Made by a program: the position numbers and the translations under genes
Shown here: positions 41,912 through 54,939 of the stretch, piece by piece
Position numbering within the stretch: position 1 is the stretch's first letter
Layout of the letters: the number at the start of each line of letters is the position of its first letter
The notes under the pieces: generated by a model
Database searches by the model: none
Seen by the model: only the letters and a program-made list of their open reading frames with translations
Told to the model about the DNA's origin: nothing
Source of the DNA: Symsagittifera roscoffensis
Lineage: Eukaryota > Xenacoelomorpha > Acoela > Convolutidae
Reading direction: 5' to 3'
Assembly (NCBI RefSeq): GCF_963678635.1
Contig: NC_087065.1
Coordinates: 31,808,375 to 31,872,374 of the forward strand
Length of the DNA: 64,000 nucleotides

Positions 41912-44528
41912 CGTGGGCTAAAAAAGTTATTATTTTGAGACTGAAAAGCGGTGGTATGGGGTTGTTCTATGATTTGTTCATATGTATTTTCATCTAGTGA
42001 ATGGTGTGTCATTATATGTTGAATGGGACTTTGTGATATAGTTGGTCTAAAATTTGGATTATTTGTTATTGCTAAATTTCGAAAATTTCGTGGGACTAGT
42101 GATAATGGATGGTTATGTGGTAGTGGTGGTAACTGTGGTGCTGTAGGCGTAATGTCTACATTGTTATGTTCTTCGTCGTATGTGTTCTGTCTTGTTGCTA
42201 TTTTTGTGTTGTATTCCTTTATTTGTGCATCTAAAAGAATTTTGTTTATTGATGATAAAAAAATTCCAAAAAATCCTGCAAATAGTATGCGTGCTACACT
42301 TGCTTGTCTATTTACTTGTGTGTGTATAGCGCATGTATTATAGATTCCTTTTAAAAGCAAAAAAAGAAATCCTATAAAGTTAAACATTGCGTATAAAATA
42401 GTCAATTTTTCTAAGATGTAGTAGGGCCATCCTAGAAAATCGAGAATTTCATTTTTTAGTGTAACAAAGCTAAAAATATTTATAGGTGAAATATCTTGTG
42501 GTCGGTATTTTTCACCGTTTAGATATATATATAGTCTTTAATGTCTTTAAAATATCCGCTATAGTCTTGTGTATAAATATCTGCAAATCCTGCTGTTTCG
42601 GCAAGTTTGCGTAAGTTTTGGTCAATTGATTGTCTTTGTATCGTGTCCATTTGTGTTAATAATTCTTGGAATTGTTGTGTTCTAATGTGATGTTGTATAT
42701 CGGATTTTGAATATATTCCAATTGATTGTAAGTCAATAATTGGGTTTCGAACAATAGCTCTAATGCTTTCAGGTGAAAATTTTTTTTGTGATTGCATTAA
42801 TGTGGGATATGGAGTAAGAAGATAATATTTATCTTCATCAGGGTTCAGTTGAACTACATTGTGGCTATTTTCTGATCCACATGGGACTGTGGTATCCCAG
42901 AAATAGGTTCGTCTTGAAAGTGTGTCAACGAAGTGTACCTTATTCTTATGAAAGATAGGGATTCTTTTATAGCATCGTTTATCTTCAAAAACATATAGTG
43001 GTGATACTTTTTTGGTACAGGTATAAAACCATAAATTGTTTCCTTCATAATCTAAAAAATTTGATCTATTTCCTGATAGTAAATATCCTGCGTAGGGTAT
43101 TTTTAATACTGGTAGTGCAAGTGATTGTAGGATTTGTGTCCTTTCTAATTCGCATAGCTGGTGAAGTGTTTCTAATTCAGATAGTGACATTTCTTGAAAA
43201 ATTCGGCTAATTGTGTAGTCTAATTTCATATCTAGGTGAATATCATAGTGGATGTTACCGAAATATGTACTATTCATTAGTGATAATTCTTGTAAGCGTG
43301 TGCTTCTAGTGTCATGGGGCTTTAGATGTCCACCAGGTTGATTTTTACTTTTTTGAAAATCAACTGGTATATATGATGTTCCTTCGTTTATAGGGTGACT
43401 TGTGGCGTATGGGTCGATTTTTACTTTTCCAGTGGTCATGTCGAATCCTTTTTCGTATTCAACTAATATCTCGGAGTATTGTGTTTTGTGAAGTGGATTT
43501 CTGTATTTACATGCAAGTTCTGTTTCTTGATATATTTGAAAACATGTCAATTTATTTTCTATATTGTGTATGTTTCTAAAATTAGAACTTTGTCTTCGTG
43601 ATGGATGGACTTGTTCATATGGAATTGATTGTATGAAATATTTTTCGTGAAATTTTATCATACGAGCGTGTAATTTTGCTACTTGAAATGTTGTACATGT
43701 GTCTTCAGGGAACCAAACAATTGTTGCTTGTGTTCGTGTTGTAGGGTCACAATAGCCTTGGTCGTTTTTACAAGGTAATCTAATTCCTTGATAGATCATT
43801 GTGTTGTCTGATAAATCGCGTGTGAGTTGTATTTTTTCGAGTTGTATTTTCCAATAAAAAAACATGATTTCTTGATATCCTTTATTTTTTGTGTCTGCTT
43901 TACAGTTTGATGGGTCATTTATACCAATATGTGGTATCCAGTGTTTATCGTGTATATCATAAGTTAATCTTCCGTGTGCGCCGTTGTATGGGTATTTTTC
44001 ATCTAATTTTATATGTCCTTGATATCTTTCAAGTTCTGCTTGATGTACAGAATCTGCAAAAGTTGGAAATATACTAATTTTCTTATATTAGTTTTTATTT
44101 CTTGTGATATTGAGTCTTAGTAACTTGTTTTTACAATCTTCGGGATTGAGATGTAGAAGTCGTTCGATATTACTTTAATAGAATGATTCGTGGTCAAGTC
44201 GGTTTTTATTTCCATTTGAGACTTGTAAACAATGTACTTTCTTTTCGGAAAATGTCACTGTGAATTTATATCCTTTAACTATTGTTGCTCGGGCTTTTGA
44301 ATGAAGTGTCGCTATTACATTTGTTGTTTCTATAGCTTGTGGTTCTGTTTCGCATTGTGATACTTGATTTATTGCATATTTGTGTAATGTTTTTTGTTCG
44401 TTTTCGTCACAATCGTAATGTGTTACTAATAAATCTTGGGGTCCTGTGCGGGGGGAAGGGTTTATGTTTTCATTTGAGGTTATTAGAAAAAGGAGTTGGA
44501 GAAAAATTAAAATTTTTAGAATATACAT
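41908..44528 (-). pseudogene. env: Envelope-type glycoprotein of retroelement B (two stops, one frameshift)
   Basis: The start at 44528 gives a hydrophobic signal segment (ILKILIFLQLLFLI). A Cys-containing ectodomain follows; recognisable blocks are KARATIVKGYKFTVTF and GYCDPTTRTQATIVWF. A membrane anchor (TILYAMFNFIGFLFLLLKGI) lies near 42400-42340, then a tail of about 110 residues. Breaks are TAA near 44175 (CAA in copy A), another stop near 44090, and a frameshift at an (AT)n run near 42525. Total span is about 870 codons. The block pattern recalls class III, G-type glycoproteins such as those taken from chuvirus-like viruses by some retroelements; this is a tentative visual match. It would mediate entry if functional. 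Confidence 0.65.
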
Positions 44529-45660
44529 GTGTATGACAATCCTGAGTATGGGTTATAAAATGTGATGTAACCAATTGTCTTTTTGGTATATCTGTCGTAT
44601 TTGTATATTACTTCAGTTGTTATAAATGGTGGTGGTAGGGATTGAGCTGTTATATTTGGTGGATTTAATGGGTAAGGATGTTGAGCAATGTTGTTTAGTT
44701 TAACCGTGATTTCAAATTTTAATTGTAGACTATTCTGTTGGAGTATTTGGACGTTATGAGCACGAATGTCTTCGTGAATGTCTTGTCTATATTGTAGTCT
44801 ATTTAGTGCCCAGTTGTGGAGTCGGTTACTTTCTAGGTGTTGTCCAAATAATGGTGGAGGTGCTGTGAATGTATTCCAGTCTAGTCTTAAAGGAATATTT
44901 GTTGATGATTGTTCTCGATATCTAGCGTCGAGGTTATTTGGGAAATTTAAGTTAAAAGGTGGTGGTGAAATCTGGCTTATTGATGGTGTTGATGGTAGTG
45001 ATAATGTTTCTGGTATTGATGAGGATGTTGTTGTATCCGTAGAAATATCTATTGGATCATTGATTAAATTTGGTTCACCTTGTGTGAATGAATGTGTTGT
45101 CCAGTATGGTAGTCGTGATGTTTGGTTTGTAGGGTTAAAGGGATTTTCACGTATTTGTTCAGATGTTGGTGTTGAACCTAAGTAATCTGATGGTAGGCTT
45201 GAGGTGCTACGTTGTGAAAGAAGCGTTGGGGTTTCTGTAATATACCAATGGGGTTTTCTGGTGTACTTTGTGATGGGGATTGAGGTATATCAAAATGAAC
45301 TCGGGGAGTTTGAAAATTTCTGTTTCGTCGAGGATGTATAATTTGTCTATTTATTTCGACTGTATTTTGGTTTTGACTAGGATTTCGTATTTTACTTAAT
45401 TCTTGTGGTAGTGTTGGGTATAAGTTATATGTTGGTTCGCTTAGAGGTGCTTGTCGTTGAACTGGTTCTAGTGGTTCTGATAAGCGAGCGTGTCGTTCTT
45501 CAAAGGTATATGGGTTATCTTGAAAAGAAATTCATGTAGATGTTTGGGGGTTTTGGGTAGTTGAAGGTGGTGTCGGGTTTTCCTGGGATGATGTCGGTGA
45601 AGACTGACTGTGTGATTGTTGGTTAGCAATTTTTGATGGTTTTTGATCTATTCTTTTAGT
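44515..45660 (-). pseudogene. Pro/Ser/Thr-rich protein upstream of env, copy B
   Basis: This is the homologue of 10450-11608 in copy A. The C-terminal portion is open here (TIGYITFYNPYSGLSYTCIF end), and its stop overlaps the env ATG. A frameshift near 45235 and a stop near 45530 break the N-terminal half. The composition is disordered throughout except the last 80 residues. Confidence 0.45.
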
Positions 45661-45669
45661 GAAAAAATT

Positions 45670-46080
45670 TATGTTTTTTGTAGTATTCTTCTAGAAAAAG
45701 TATTAGGAGGATTGTTGCTAGGGCGAATGCGATAATTGCTTTCTTTATACATTTGCATATTGTCAAGATGAGGGATGATAGAAATGTTATAAAAATTACA
45801 AATAGTAAAAAAAATATCTGTTCTACTAAAAATGGTTCGTATCATTTAGATAAGTTTTGTGAATCGTACCTGTGGATATAGTCAATAGCTTTTGAAAGCT
45901 GGGGGTATAGTTCAAATATGGAATAGAAAATTTAAAAAATATTGCAAAAAATGATTAAGATTATTATAAAAGATTCAAAGGTATCAAAAAGAAATATGAT
46001 GAAAGGTTTAAATATTGTGAAAAAGTTTGCGAGAATGTTTAGAATTATGGTAACTGGTCGAGAGAAGAGCATTTAAGAAA
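45670..46080 (-). pseudogene. Relics of the two small membrane ORFs, copy B
   Basis: The sequence aligns with 10070-10446 of copy A. Hydrophobic coding is visible but interrupted by indels in the first ORF; the second (about 45675-45840) is nearly intact. Confidence 0.4.
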
Positions 46081-46683
46081 TGGCTTCTCGATCGAATATT
46101 TTTTGTTGTTTGAGGCAATTTTCAAGTGTGGTCGAATTATTTATTGGTTTTTTGACAAGTGGGTCGAGTTTCGTGAAAAATTGTTGGGGGCAAATTTTAT
46201 GGTGATCGGGAGGTCTTCTTTGTCTTTTATTTTCATTTGTCAAATGATCTGGGGTATTTTTGAGATTTTTATACTTTAGGCTAATTAAAATGGTCGTTCT
46301 TTTACTTTAGGCTAATTTAACATATTTGTTTGGGGGGTATTTGAGGTCTGAGTTGGGGAAATATTGTCTTTGGTTTATTAGATGAGTGAGGGTTATGATA
46401 TTATGGTGATATTTATTTTAGTTGTCAAGTTGGAATGGTTTGCTTATTTTTGACCTGGAGGTCGCAAAGTTATAGTTATAGATATGCCTGGAGTTTAATA
46501 TCGTTCGTCTAGTTGATCTGTGTTAGAGTTAGAGAAGGTGACGGATTGGATGAATCCTATTTGCTAATTATGAACTAGAATCGTTGCGTATTTGTCAGCA
46601 TGTTATTTTGAAAAATGAAAGTTCAAAATATTTCAGAGGTGCAAAAATTATTAAATATAAATTTAAAGCTGTTTTTGAAATTC

Positions 46684-48108
46684 GACTTTCTTTAATCTTT
46701 TAGATTGTGGAATGAATGTTTTATAGTTTTTACGTGGTTGATTTCTAAGTCGTGATGACTCTCTATGTTCTGATTTGTCGATTTGTTCTTAAGGTATTAT
46801 TTTTTCTATCATTTTTCTATTTTTTCTTTCTTTTTGTGGTGTATTTTGATCTAGCTTTTTTGTATTGTTTTTTGTTGTAGTTGATTTTTTATTTTGGTTT
46901 TCGAGGTGAATGTCATGTTGTTCCTTTGTTTTATTTTCCGTATGTGGATAATTTTGAATAACTTTTAAACCTGTGAAAGAATATAATTGAGTTAGTTCGC
47001 GTAGTGCGTACTCTTTTGGGTAATAAGGTAATAGGTTGTTTCGGTGTTGAACAATTTCTTTTTTGTCTGAGCCGGTAATTTTATATGTGACATCAGTGGG
47101 TTTGGCAATTATTTGGTATGGTCCTTTACGAAGGGGTTGTAGTTTTTTAGAGATTCCTTTTTGAGTGTTAAAATTGGGTATTAAAACAAATGTTCCAATT
47201 TTTAAATCGGAGGCTGGTGTAAAGCGTGAATTTATTTGTTCATTAATGTTTTGTCTTTATAACAACTTTTTTGTTACTTTTTGGTAAATTTCATTGTGTT
47301 TTTTATCTCTGTTTAAAATCCATTCGGTGTGTGTACCGGAGGCTAATTTAAGAATTTGTGGGTGATGAAAATGATCTTCATCGTGTGTATGTAAAGGTAA
47401 GTTGTAACAAATTGATTCTTTATTCTGTTGACAATAACTTTGTGCATTTTTATGAGAGTTTGCTGTAAACATAATCGGTTTGCGTGGCTTTTGATTAAAA
47501 ACCATTTCATATGGTGATATTCCTAGAGTTGTCGTGATTTGTGAGTTATATGCTAAGGGAAATAGTTTTACATCTGCTGACCATTCGGTATATCTTGTAT
47601 CATTTCCATTGATGATACATCTAAGATATTCTTGTAGTGAACGGTTCATACCTTCGACTAAGCCGTTTGTCCAAGGTGCGTGAGATGTACGTGGTTTGTG
47701 TTTGATGTTATATAGATGACATAGTGTGATAATTTCATTATTTATGAATTCTGTACCGTTATCTGTAACTAGAATTTCTGGTAGTCCGAATTTGGCTATC
47801 CAGTGTTCATATAGTGTTGTGTAAGCATAATAAGCGTTACAATGTGGTACTGGGTTAAGTGCTACATAATGTGTAAACGCGTCAACAATTACCATAATGT
47901 AGGAGTTTCCTTCGGATGAGGGTGAAATTGGTCCTTTTGTATCAAATGAAATACGGTGGTTAAAGTACAAACTTTGTCCTTTAAAATTTTGTTTTTGTGC
48001 TATTTGTTTTTGATTTGGATAAGGTTTATTTAGCTGACATACTATACAATCATTGCATAGTACTTTTATCCAAATTGGTGCATTTGGAAAATAAAAGTTT
48101 TGTATCAA
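46684..48108 (-). pseudogene. pol: Integrase and C-terminal tail of retroelement B
   Basis: 283 open codons run 48108-47257, with the zinc-region cysteines (CNDCIVCQL), VDAFTHY, TDNGTEF and GLVEGMNRSLQEYL giving a complete catalytic D,D,E set. A CAA-to-TAA change at about 47258 stops it; the C-terminal SH3-like and basic tail continue to about 46684 with further damage. It is separated from the 1159-codon upstream frame by a deletion of about 17 bases in the HHCC region near 48110. Confidence 0.85.
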
Positions 48109-51100
48109 ATTTGAATATGTTTTCTCCTTTAATGTTTTGTGTATGTGAAATATTAAAAGCTATAAGAATCATACTTAGAAGGAGACAGGGAACTGTAGAT
48201 TCATTTAATTTGTATTCTAGAAGGTCTGTGTTTTCGTTAATTGTTGTATTATTGAATTTTCGAAAATATCGGAGGAGTGTTTTATTTCCTAAAATAGTTG
48301 TATCTGCCTTGACGGGTTTAGTTTTATATTTGTGCCATGATTTTAGTTGTCTAATTACTGGGTCAAGATTTTTATATTGTTTCAAAGTATTAATTGTAAT
48401 TTTGTCTGTTGGGGGGAGAAAAATGTTTTCTATTTCGAATTTAGATAAGGGAATTGTATCAAGTGGGTCATGGAGGTCAAATACTTGATTTATTGTGTTT
48501 TTTGAATTGTTTGTTTGTGGTCCTGATAAATTTATTTTATCAGTTAGGTTTTCTTTTTCAATTAATGGAAAAAGGTCTTTTTTATGCGAGTGTTGTTTTA
48601 CTCTTTTTTGTTGGGTGTTATTTTTTATCCATTGTAAGTATGGAATTGGTTTGAAAGTTGATGTTCCAAGTAGATCAACTTCGTAGTGATTATTTTGGCA
48701 ATCTAAATAGAGTGGAAAGTGTCGTAGATTGTTTATCTGTGATTGTTCAACGTCAGTTTTTACTGCATATTTGCATTCTAGTCGGGGTGATGTTTCGTTT
48801 TCTGCAAGGTAGAATTTTATATTTTTGGGTATTTCAACTGTAGTTTTACGTGTAAGTAATTCAGGTGGTGTATTTCGACTTAATGTGTCTGGTAATGCAC
48901 GATTTTTTCCTGCTGTCCAAACTATATGTAAGTTTGGGAATTTCATTAGAATTAGTTGAAATCTATAAACTCGGTGATTTGGATTAGATTTTTGTGTAAA
49001 GAGAAAAATGATTGGTTTGTGATCTGTGAAAAGAACTGTTGGATGTTTTAATCCAAGTATCAGAAATTCATATTCTGTTAGTGTATATATTATAGCTGTA
49101 CACTCTCTCATTAGAGTTGAGAGTCGTAGCTCTGCTTGAGTGAATAATCGAGAATTTGCTGATATAAGATTCATTTTGTTTGTGCCATTGTGTGATTGTA
49201 ATAATGCTGCGCCGATGCCAAAATTCGAAGCATCGCACATTGCATAGAATGGTTGATTTGGATCTGGAATTGTATTCGAAATTTGTTCAGTTAGGAGTTT
49301 TTTAATTTCTTCAAATCGTGCTTGATGTTCTGTGTTCCATTCAAAATTATTTTGTTGTCTAAGTATATTATAAAATGGTCTTAGGTATAATTGCATTTTA
49401 TAGACATATTTACTTAAAAAATTTAACATTCCAAGGAATTCTTGGATTTTCTTTTTGTTTGTTGGTGGTTGGAGTTTTTTAATAGCATCAATGCGTGATT
49501 TTAATGGGGTGATTGTTTTTCTTTCTATATTATGTCCTAAGAATTTAACTCGTGTTAAAAAGAAGTGTGATTTATCGGGGGCGGCCTTCAGATTTTCGTT
49601 CTGAAGTATTTTGTGATAATGTTCTAAAACTTTAAACATTTCTTCTTTTGTCTGTGATTGCATAAAAACATCGTCTAAATAAGTGATAGCGTTTTTCTTG
49701 AGTATTAGTGGTCTAAAAATTTTGCTCATAAAAGCTGAAAATGCTGCTGGTCCTATGGATTTTCCATAGAATAGGCGGTTGAATTCATATTGCTGATTTC
49801 CAATAACAAATTGTGTTAAGCGTCGCGATTGTTCATCTAGTGGCATTTGATTATATGCACTATTCATATCTGCGGTTGTAAAGTATTTTCCGTTTATTTT
49901 TGTTAAAAAAACTTGTATTGGTTCAATAGGCCACTTGCATTTTGATTCGTCTATTAGTGAATTAAGGTATCTAGCGTCTAGAACTATTTTTAATGATTCT
50001 CCTTTTGCTAGGATGATAACAGGGTTGATAAATGTGTTACCTTTTGGTTGTTCTTCTTTGTTTACCGGTGAGATTATATTGTATTGTTCTAAAATATCAA
50101 GTAATCTGTTCACTTTATCGTGTAAATGAATTGGTACTTTACTTGCTCTTTGTTTTTTGAAAATTGCGTCAGGTTTTAATGAGAGATGTAGTGATGAACT
50201 GATTTTGCCAACATCAAATTTAGATGTTGCATAGACTGATGAATATTTTATTAGCTGTTTGGCTAATTTATCAAATTCGTCTTGTGTTATTTGTGAATGT
50301 TGGAAGTTAAACATTGCTAAAAACTTCTGTTGAGTCTCTGTGTAGTTACTTATGTTGAATGTAGGTTTGAAATATGGAGTTTTTGTGAAATAATCTGTAT
50401 TTCTTTTTTCATTACTTATTATATTATTTATGGATAATTCTTCATTAAGAATTGTAGATTGACAAATATCTAATAATTGGAGTATATTATTTACGCGGTA
50501 TGCTTTTTCATGTATTGGTGATATCGTAGCGTTGGTTTCGCAATAGCCTAAAAGTCCTAAAGGCAATGTTACTTGATAGGGTGTATTGTTGTATACATGT
50601 AGAGAAATAATATCTGAATTCGAGTTTTTCAAATATTTTATGGATGAAATTGTGTTTTTGAAAAACTTATGGATAGGTTTGAATTCAAAATCTGACATAT
50701 AGAGTTGTTGTTTGTTTTGTTTTTTATCATATTGGTGAACTTGTTTTATTGAAAAATTATATATGTTTCCTGATAGTGGTTTCAGGTGTTTTCTTTGTTG
50801 ATTATATATCGGATAAAATTTTGAAAAGATTGGTGAATGTTTATTTAATCTTTGAAAAAATGTTAGGGATGTGTCTTTTGTTTTTGTGTATTTATCTTTG
50901 ATTAGTATTTTACTATTCAAAATGTTGATTGTTGGTATATATTTGGAGATAAATGGTATTCCAATGATATTGTGTTTAATATCAGTGATATGGAATATTT
51001 GTTTAAATGGTTTATTTAAAATTTTATTTTGTTCTATTGTTCTTGTGGGGAGAAGAAATAATTGAATTTTTCCATAGTTTACTAATGTTGATCCTTGTGA

Positions 51101-51529
51101 TGTTGCTAGTTTACTGGATGTTTCAAGGGGCGTTAGCTTTGGGTGTAGTGATTTTGTCTCATTCCATGTGGGAATGTTTATTATGTTTGATTCTGCTCCT
51201 GAATCAATTAAAAAATCAATTTCAAGATCTGGTGGTTGAAATTCTTTGCTTCTTGGACTTTCTAAAAGAAATGGTATTGTCCAAATTTTTTCTTTGGGTT
51301 GTTCTTTTTGTATATTTTGATAGATGTGATTTGTATTCAAGCATTTTGTTTTATTATTTTCATTGGATTGATTTGTAGTGTTAATTTCGTTAGTTTCTTG
51401 TGCCGTTTGTGTAGAATGGATGGGTTCAATATAATAATTGTGAAGGAGTTCTAATTGATTTTCGTATATATGTGATGAAAAAGGTTGTTCATATATAATA
51501 GGTTCGTAGTCATGTTCGATTGCTATCAT
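48050..51529 (-). CDS. pol: Protease-RT-RNase H polyprotein segment of retroelement B (1159 codons open)
   Basis: The frame is open from within the gag-pol linker to a frameshift at the integrase zinc region. The order is acidic spacer; aspartic protease (DFLIDSGAESN at about residues 104-114); a spacer of about 250 residues; RT with LDARYLNSL, TADMNSAYNQMP, and YLDDVFMQSQ as catalytic box; RNase H with CDASNFGIGAALL, RECTAIIYTLTEYE and TDHKPI; then the integrase approach. All catalytic motifs are intact. The first Met is arbitrary, since the natural product is read through from gag. The last 25 residues are out of frame, caused by the deletion. Confidence 0.92.
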   Translation of the reverse strand: MIAIEHDYEPIIYEQPFSSHIYENQLELLHNYYIEPIHSTQTAQETNEINTTNQSNENNKTKCLNTNHIYQNIQKEQPKEKIWTIPFLLESPRSKEFQPPDLEIDFLIDSGAESNIINIPTWNETKSLHPKLTPLETSSKLATSQGSTLVNYGKIQLFLLPTRTIEQNKILNKPFKQIFHITDIKHNIIGIPFISKYIPTINILNSKILIKDKYTKTKDTSLTFFQRLNKHSPIFSKFYPIYNQQRKHLKPLSGNIYNFSIKQVHQYDKKQNKQQLYMSDFEFKPIHKFFKNTISSIKYLKNSNSDIISLHVYNNTPYQVTLPLGLLGYCETNATISPIHEKAYRVNNILQLLDICQSTILNEELSINNIISNEKRNTDYFTKTPYFKPTFNISNYTETQQKFLAMFNFQHSQITQDEFDKLAKQLIKYSSVYATSKFDVGKISSSLHLSLKPDAIFKKQRASKVPIHLHDKVNRLLDILEQYNIISPVNKEEQPKGNTFINPVIILAKGESLKIVLDARYLNSLIDESKCKWPIEPIQVFLTKINGKYFTTADMNSAYNQMPLDEQSRRLTQFVIGNQQYEFNRLFYGKSIGPAAFSAFMSKIFRPLILKKNAITYLDDVFMQSQTKEEMFKVLEHYHKILQNENLKAAPDKSHFFLTRVKFLGHNIERKTITPLKSRIDAIKKLQPPTNKKKIQEFLGMLNFLSKYVYKMQLYLRPFYNILRQQNNFEWNTEHQARFEEIKKLLTEQISNTIPDPNQPFYAMCDASNFGIGAALLQSHNGTNKMNLISANSRLFTQAELRLSTLMRECTAIIYTLTEYEFLILGLKHPTVLFTDHKPIIFLFTQKSNPNHRVYRFQLILMKFPNLHIVWTAGKNRALPDTLSRNTPPELLTRKTTVEIPKNIKFYLAENETSPRLECKYAVKTDVEQSQINNLRHFPLYLDCQNNHYEVDLLGTSTFKPIPYLQWIKNNTQQKRVKQHSHKKDLFPLIEKENLTDKINLSGPQTNNSKNTINQVFDLHDPLDTIPLSKFEIENIFLPPTDKITINTLKQYKNLDPVIRQLKSWHKYKTKPVKADTTILGNKTLLRYFRKFNNTTINENTDLLEYKLNESTVPCLLLSMILIAFNISHTQNIKGENIFKFDTKLLFSKCTNLDKSTMQ

Positions 51530-54500
51530 ATTTATGGAGGTAGTGTTTTCTGTATCACTTTCTGAATCTGATGATTCAAGGTTTATTTGATTTAGTTGTA
51601 GTTCGTTATTTCCTGTGTCATCAATACCTGGGGGGTCTGATGTTGTTTCTGGGTTTGATTGTACTTTATTAATATTTCTTTGATGTTTAGGTGTACTACT
51701 TCTGTGCGATTGTTAGAATTATTATAATGGTTATTATTCCTGTGTGGTGATTGGGAATAATTTCTATAACGATTATTATAACTTGAATGTCGATTTTGTG
51801 AATTATTTCGTGATCTGTTTTGATAATTTTTGTTTGGTCTGTTATAGTTTGATCTATTATATGAGTTATTCCTTGATCGATTGTTCGGTTAATTCTGGTT
51901 TCGGTTGTTTGAATAACTTCTATTCCGATTATTGGAGTAGTTTCTATTTCTATTGTATGATGAGTTTCGTGATTGATTGTTTGGATAGTAATTATTTCTT
52001 GATTGGGAATTAGATCTAGAAACAAATTGTGTTGTATTTGAATTTGATCTGGAGTAGTTATTTCGACTATTTGGTCTATTGTAATGATTTTGTGACGAAT
52101 TTTGTGTATTTCTTCGTTCTGGTGATCTTCCTCTATAACTTGAGTTATATGGTGATTGATTTCTCGTGTAGTTGGTATTGTTCGGTAGTGGTTTTCCTGA
52201 ACTGTTGTTGCTGTATACATTTTTGTTCGGTAGATTTTGATCTTTCTTCATGTATTGATAGAATGATTTATTCGGTTCTTAATATTTTTGAGGTTTGTTT
52301 TGATTGTCCTGTTGTTTTTGTCTACATTCGGAAATACTATGTCCGTATCGTCGGCAATAATTACACCATTTTTTGAAAGATGGTTTGCCTTTAAAGTTTG
52401 GGTGTTTTTCATAAATATTGAGTATTTCAGTGATTTTTTCAACGAGGTCTGTATCTGAATCCTGTATATTATTGATATTTGTGGTATTTGTTTCAATTCG
52501 ATTAACATATTGTAATTCCAGATTTTCTGTTTCTTCAAGTTTCATTGTGATTTCCGCTTGCTCTAGCTTGTCTACTAGTTTTCGAAAGTGTCTAAATCGG
52601 GCTCTCGAATTGAGGAGGGATGGGATGCTCTCTTTTTTATTGCTATTTTCCTTAATTGAGGTGTTAAGGTCATCATTAAGATTTCTGTCATTTTTGTGTT
52701 TTTATAATCGTGTGTATTTAATGAATATGCTTTTCGAACTAGTGTTTCGATACGTACTGCTAATTGTTTGATGGTTTCCTTTGGTAATCTGCGAATTTCA
52801 TTACATAAAACTCTTTGTTGTTGTTTATTTCTTTCGGAGTCAAACATTTTTGAAAATTCTTGTGTAAATCTCTTCCAATTTGATTTTATTTCTATAAGCA
52901 ATACTGAAAACCATTTTTGGGCTGCGCCGTCTAGGGTTGTCTGTATCAACGCTGTCCGTCGATGTATCCAGTTTTGATGTAGTGGCGTATTAATTGGTTC
53001 AGGTCCTATATTTAGAATTAAATTTGCTGTTACTGCATTTAAATAATCTTCTACAGAATATTCAGGGTCTGTTCCTGTGAATACCATTAATGGTTTGTTT
53101 GATGTTATTGATGATCCACCCATAAGGTATGGATTCATTGTCATTTGTAATGATTCTGCTGCATTTGGCATTTGTGAAAAATTAGAAAGTTGATTTTTTG
53201 TTATTTCGTGTGGTTGAAGATAATATGGAAGTGGTATTTCATTTTGCATTTGTGTTGGTTGATATGAGTGTGTAATCATTGGGTTTTGTGTTTGAATTGG
53301 TTGAAAAGATTGTGTATTAATTGGATTTTGCATTTGTATTGGTTGTTGATTTTGTGTATCTATCTGGTGTGGAGAAAAATTTCTATGATGTGTATATGGT
53401 TTCTGCAATCCTTGTCCGCGATATTCTTGGGTATATGGTGCAAATATATCTGGTTGTAAATGATCATCATCTGAGGATAGGTAATCCGTTTGATGAGGTG
53501 CTTGTTTTTTATTTTTATTCTGTTGAAAGAATGGGTAATTTTCACTATGATCCTGTGGAGGATGTGGATTAGCTTGAAAATTTACTGAATTGGTTGTTGC
53601 CATTGGATTATTCCAATATCGAGATCTGATTTGATTATTATTATTATTTCGTGGAGGATAGTTTGTTTTTGATGAATGTGTATAATTATAATTATGTTCC
53701 GCAAAATTGTTTCTTGTGAATGTTCTGCGTGTTTTTGACGGTATTGTCATGGGTCTATATGTTTGGTAATCCATTTGTGAATATTTTGGAGCAACCGAAG
53801 GTTTAACGGTTGATTGTAAGGTTACCTGTGCTAGCGAAGTGTTTGTATTTCTTAGTGTTGTTAAATTTGGACGTATTGGTGAAATACTTTGTTGTGTAGT
53901 TGTTGTTGTTTGGACAATTTCTTCATTTATGAAGTGTGATGGTGTCTGAATTTCTTGTTGAGTGAGATTTCTAGTTCCATTAAGGTTTTCATTGTGTATA
54001 ACGGTCGAATTTAAACTGTTATTTCGAGTATCAGGTAAAAATGTATTGTAGTTTAATGGTGTTGCGTCAATGGTTAATGGTACTACTCTTACATAATCTC
54101 TTATATAAGATATTGTACTTATTGCTTGGCTTGCAATTGATTGTGGGATATTTATAAATGCATAATGAGACCATTCGGGGTCCCAAACGTAGTCTGACTG
54201 TTCTGTGATGGCGGTATCATCGTTTGATTTTGAGGTCTAAAATTTTTTCTTGCTTGTGAAATTAAATCTATATTATGTGTGAAATGATCTATTATAAACC
54301 ATGCCAAAATTTTTTGTAAATCATGTTTTGTATGTTGTGAAACATCATCTTTAGTGAAATTTTCTTTAATTATAGGTAGAAAAGTTGAAAATAGTGTGAT
54401 TTTATGTCGTACCTTTATATGTTTGGATGTCTCTGTCGGTGAGACATTTGAGATTGGGATTTCGTTTTCTAATATTGAGATATAACTATATATTATTGCA

Positions 54501-54898
54501 AAAACTTCATTAGTAAATATGGAGTTTGCTCTTTGTGAGTTATGATATTGTATGCTTTTTATATATTTTGAGAATACTTTAGAAAATTCTAAATCAAGGT
54601 CGTCTGTTTGAATTACATATTTGCGGTGATTCGGGTTTGGTGAGGTGAATTCTATGGTGTAGATTCGGTAGTGTTGTGTCAAATTACATATATCTTTCAG
54701 ATAGTGATCAATAATTTGTCTTTTGATCTTTACATCGGGGAACTCTGCTTTACATGGGCTGATTCCGGGTTCAAATAAATTTAGTAGTAAATTTTTGCAA
54801 AGTATATGCTGTCCTCTATCAGTGGGTGCATCTACAAGGAAGGGGAAGATATCGTCATCATCTGGACTATCTTCACTTGGAGTGTGTGTTTGGCTCAT
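51530..54898 (-). pseudogene. gag: gag of retroelement B (frameshifts and stops)
   Basis: The ATG at 54898 starts MSQTHTPSEDSPDDDDIFPF, an acidic N-terminus. A lost C near 54230 breaks the first 248 codons. The next open part (53774-52575) carries the Gln-rich linker and capsid-like domain (AQKWFSVLLIEIKSNW); a shift near 52590 leads to the zinc-knuckle part with CNYCRRYGHSISEC. TAA stops occur near 52279 and 51889 (AAA and TAC in copy A), and one more frameshift follows near 51700. The breaks differ from those in copy A, so the ancestor had one open gag-pol frame. Confidence 0.88.
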
Positions 54899-54939
54899 TT
54901 TTTCGTTTAATGACTGTTAATAGGTAATTATCGATGTGT

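Noticed and set aside
51696-52220. Ile/Thr-rich 174-codon frame in the gag tail of copy B
   Set aside because: Alternate frame of the Asn/Arg/Ser-rich nucleocapsid repeat region; codon repetition explains it.
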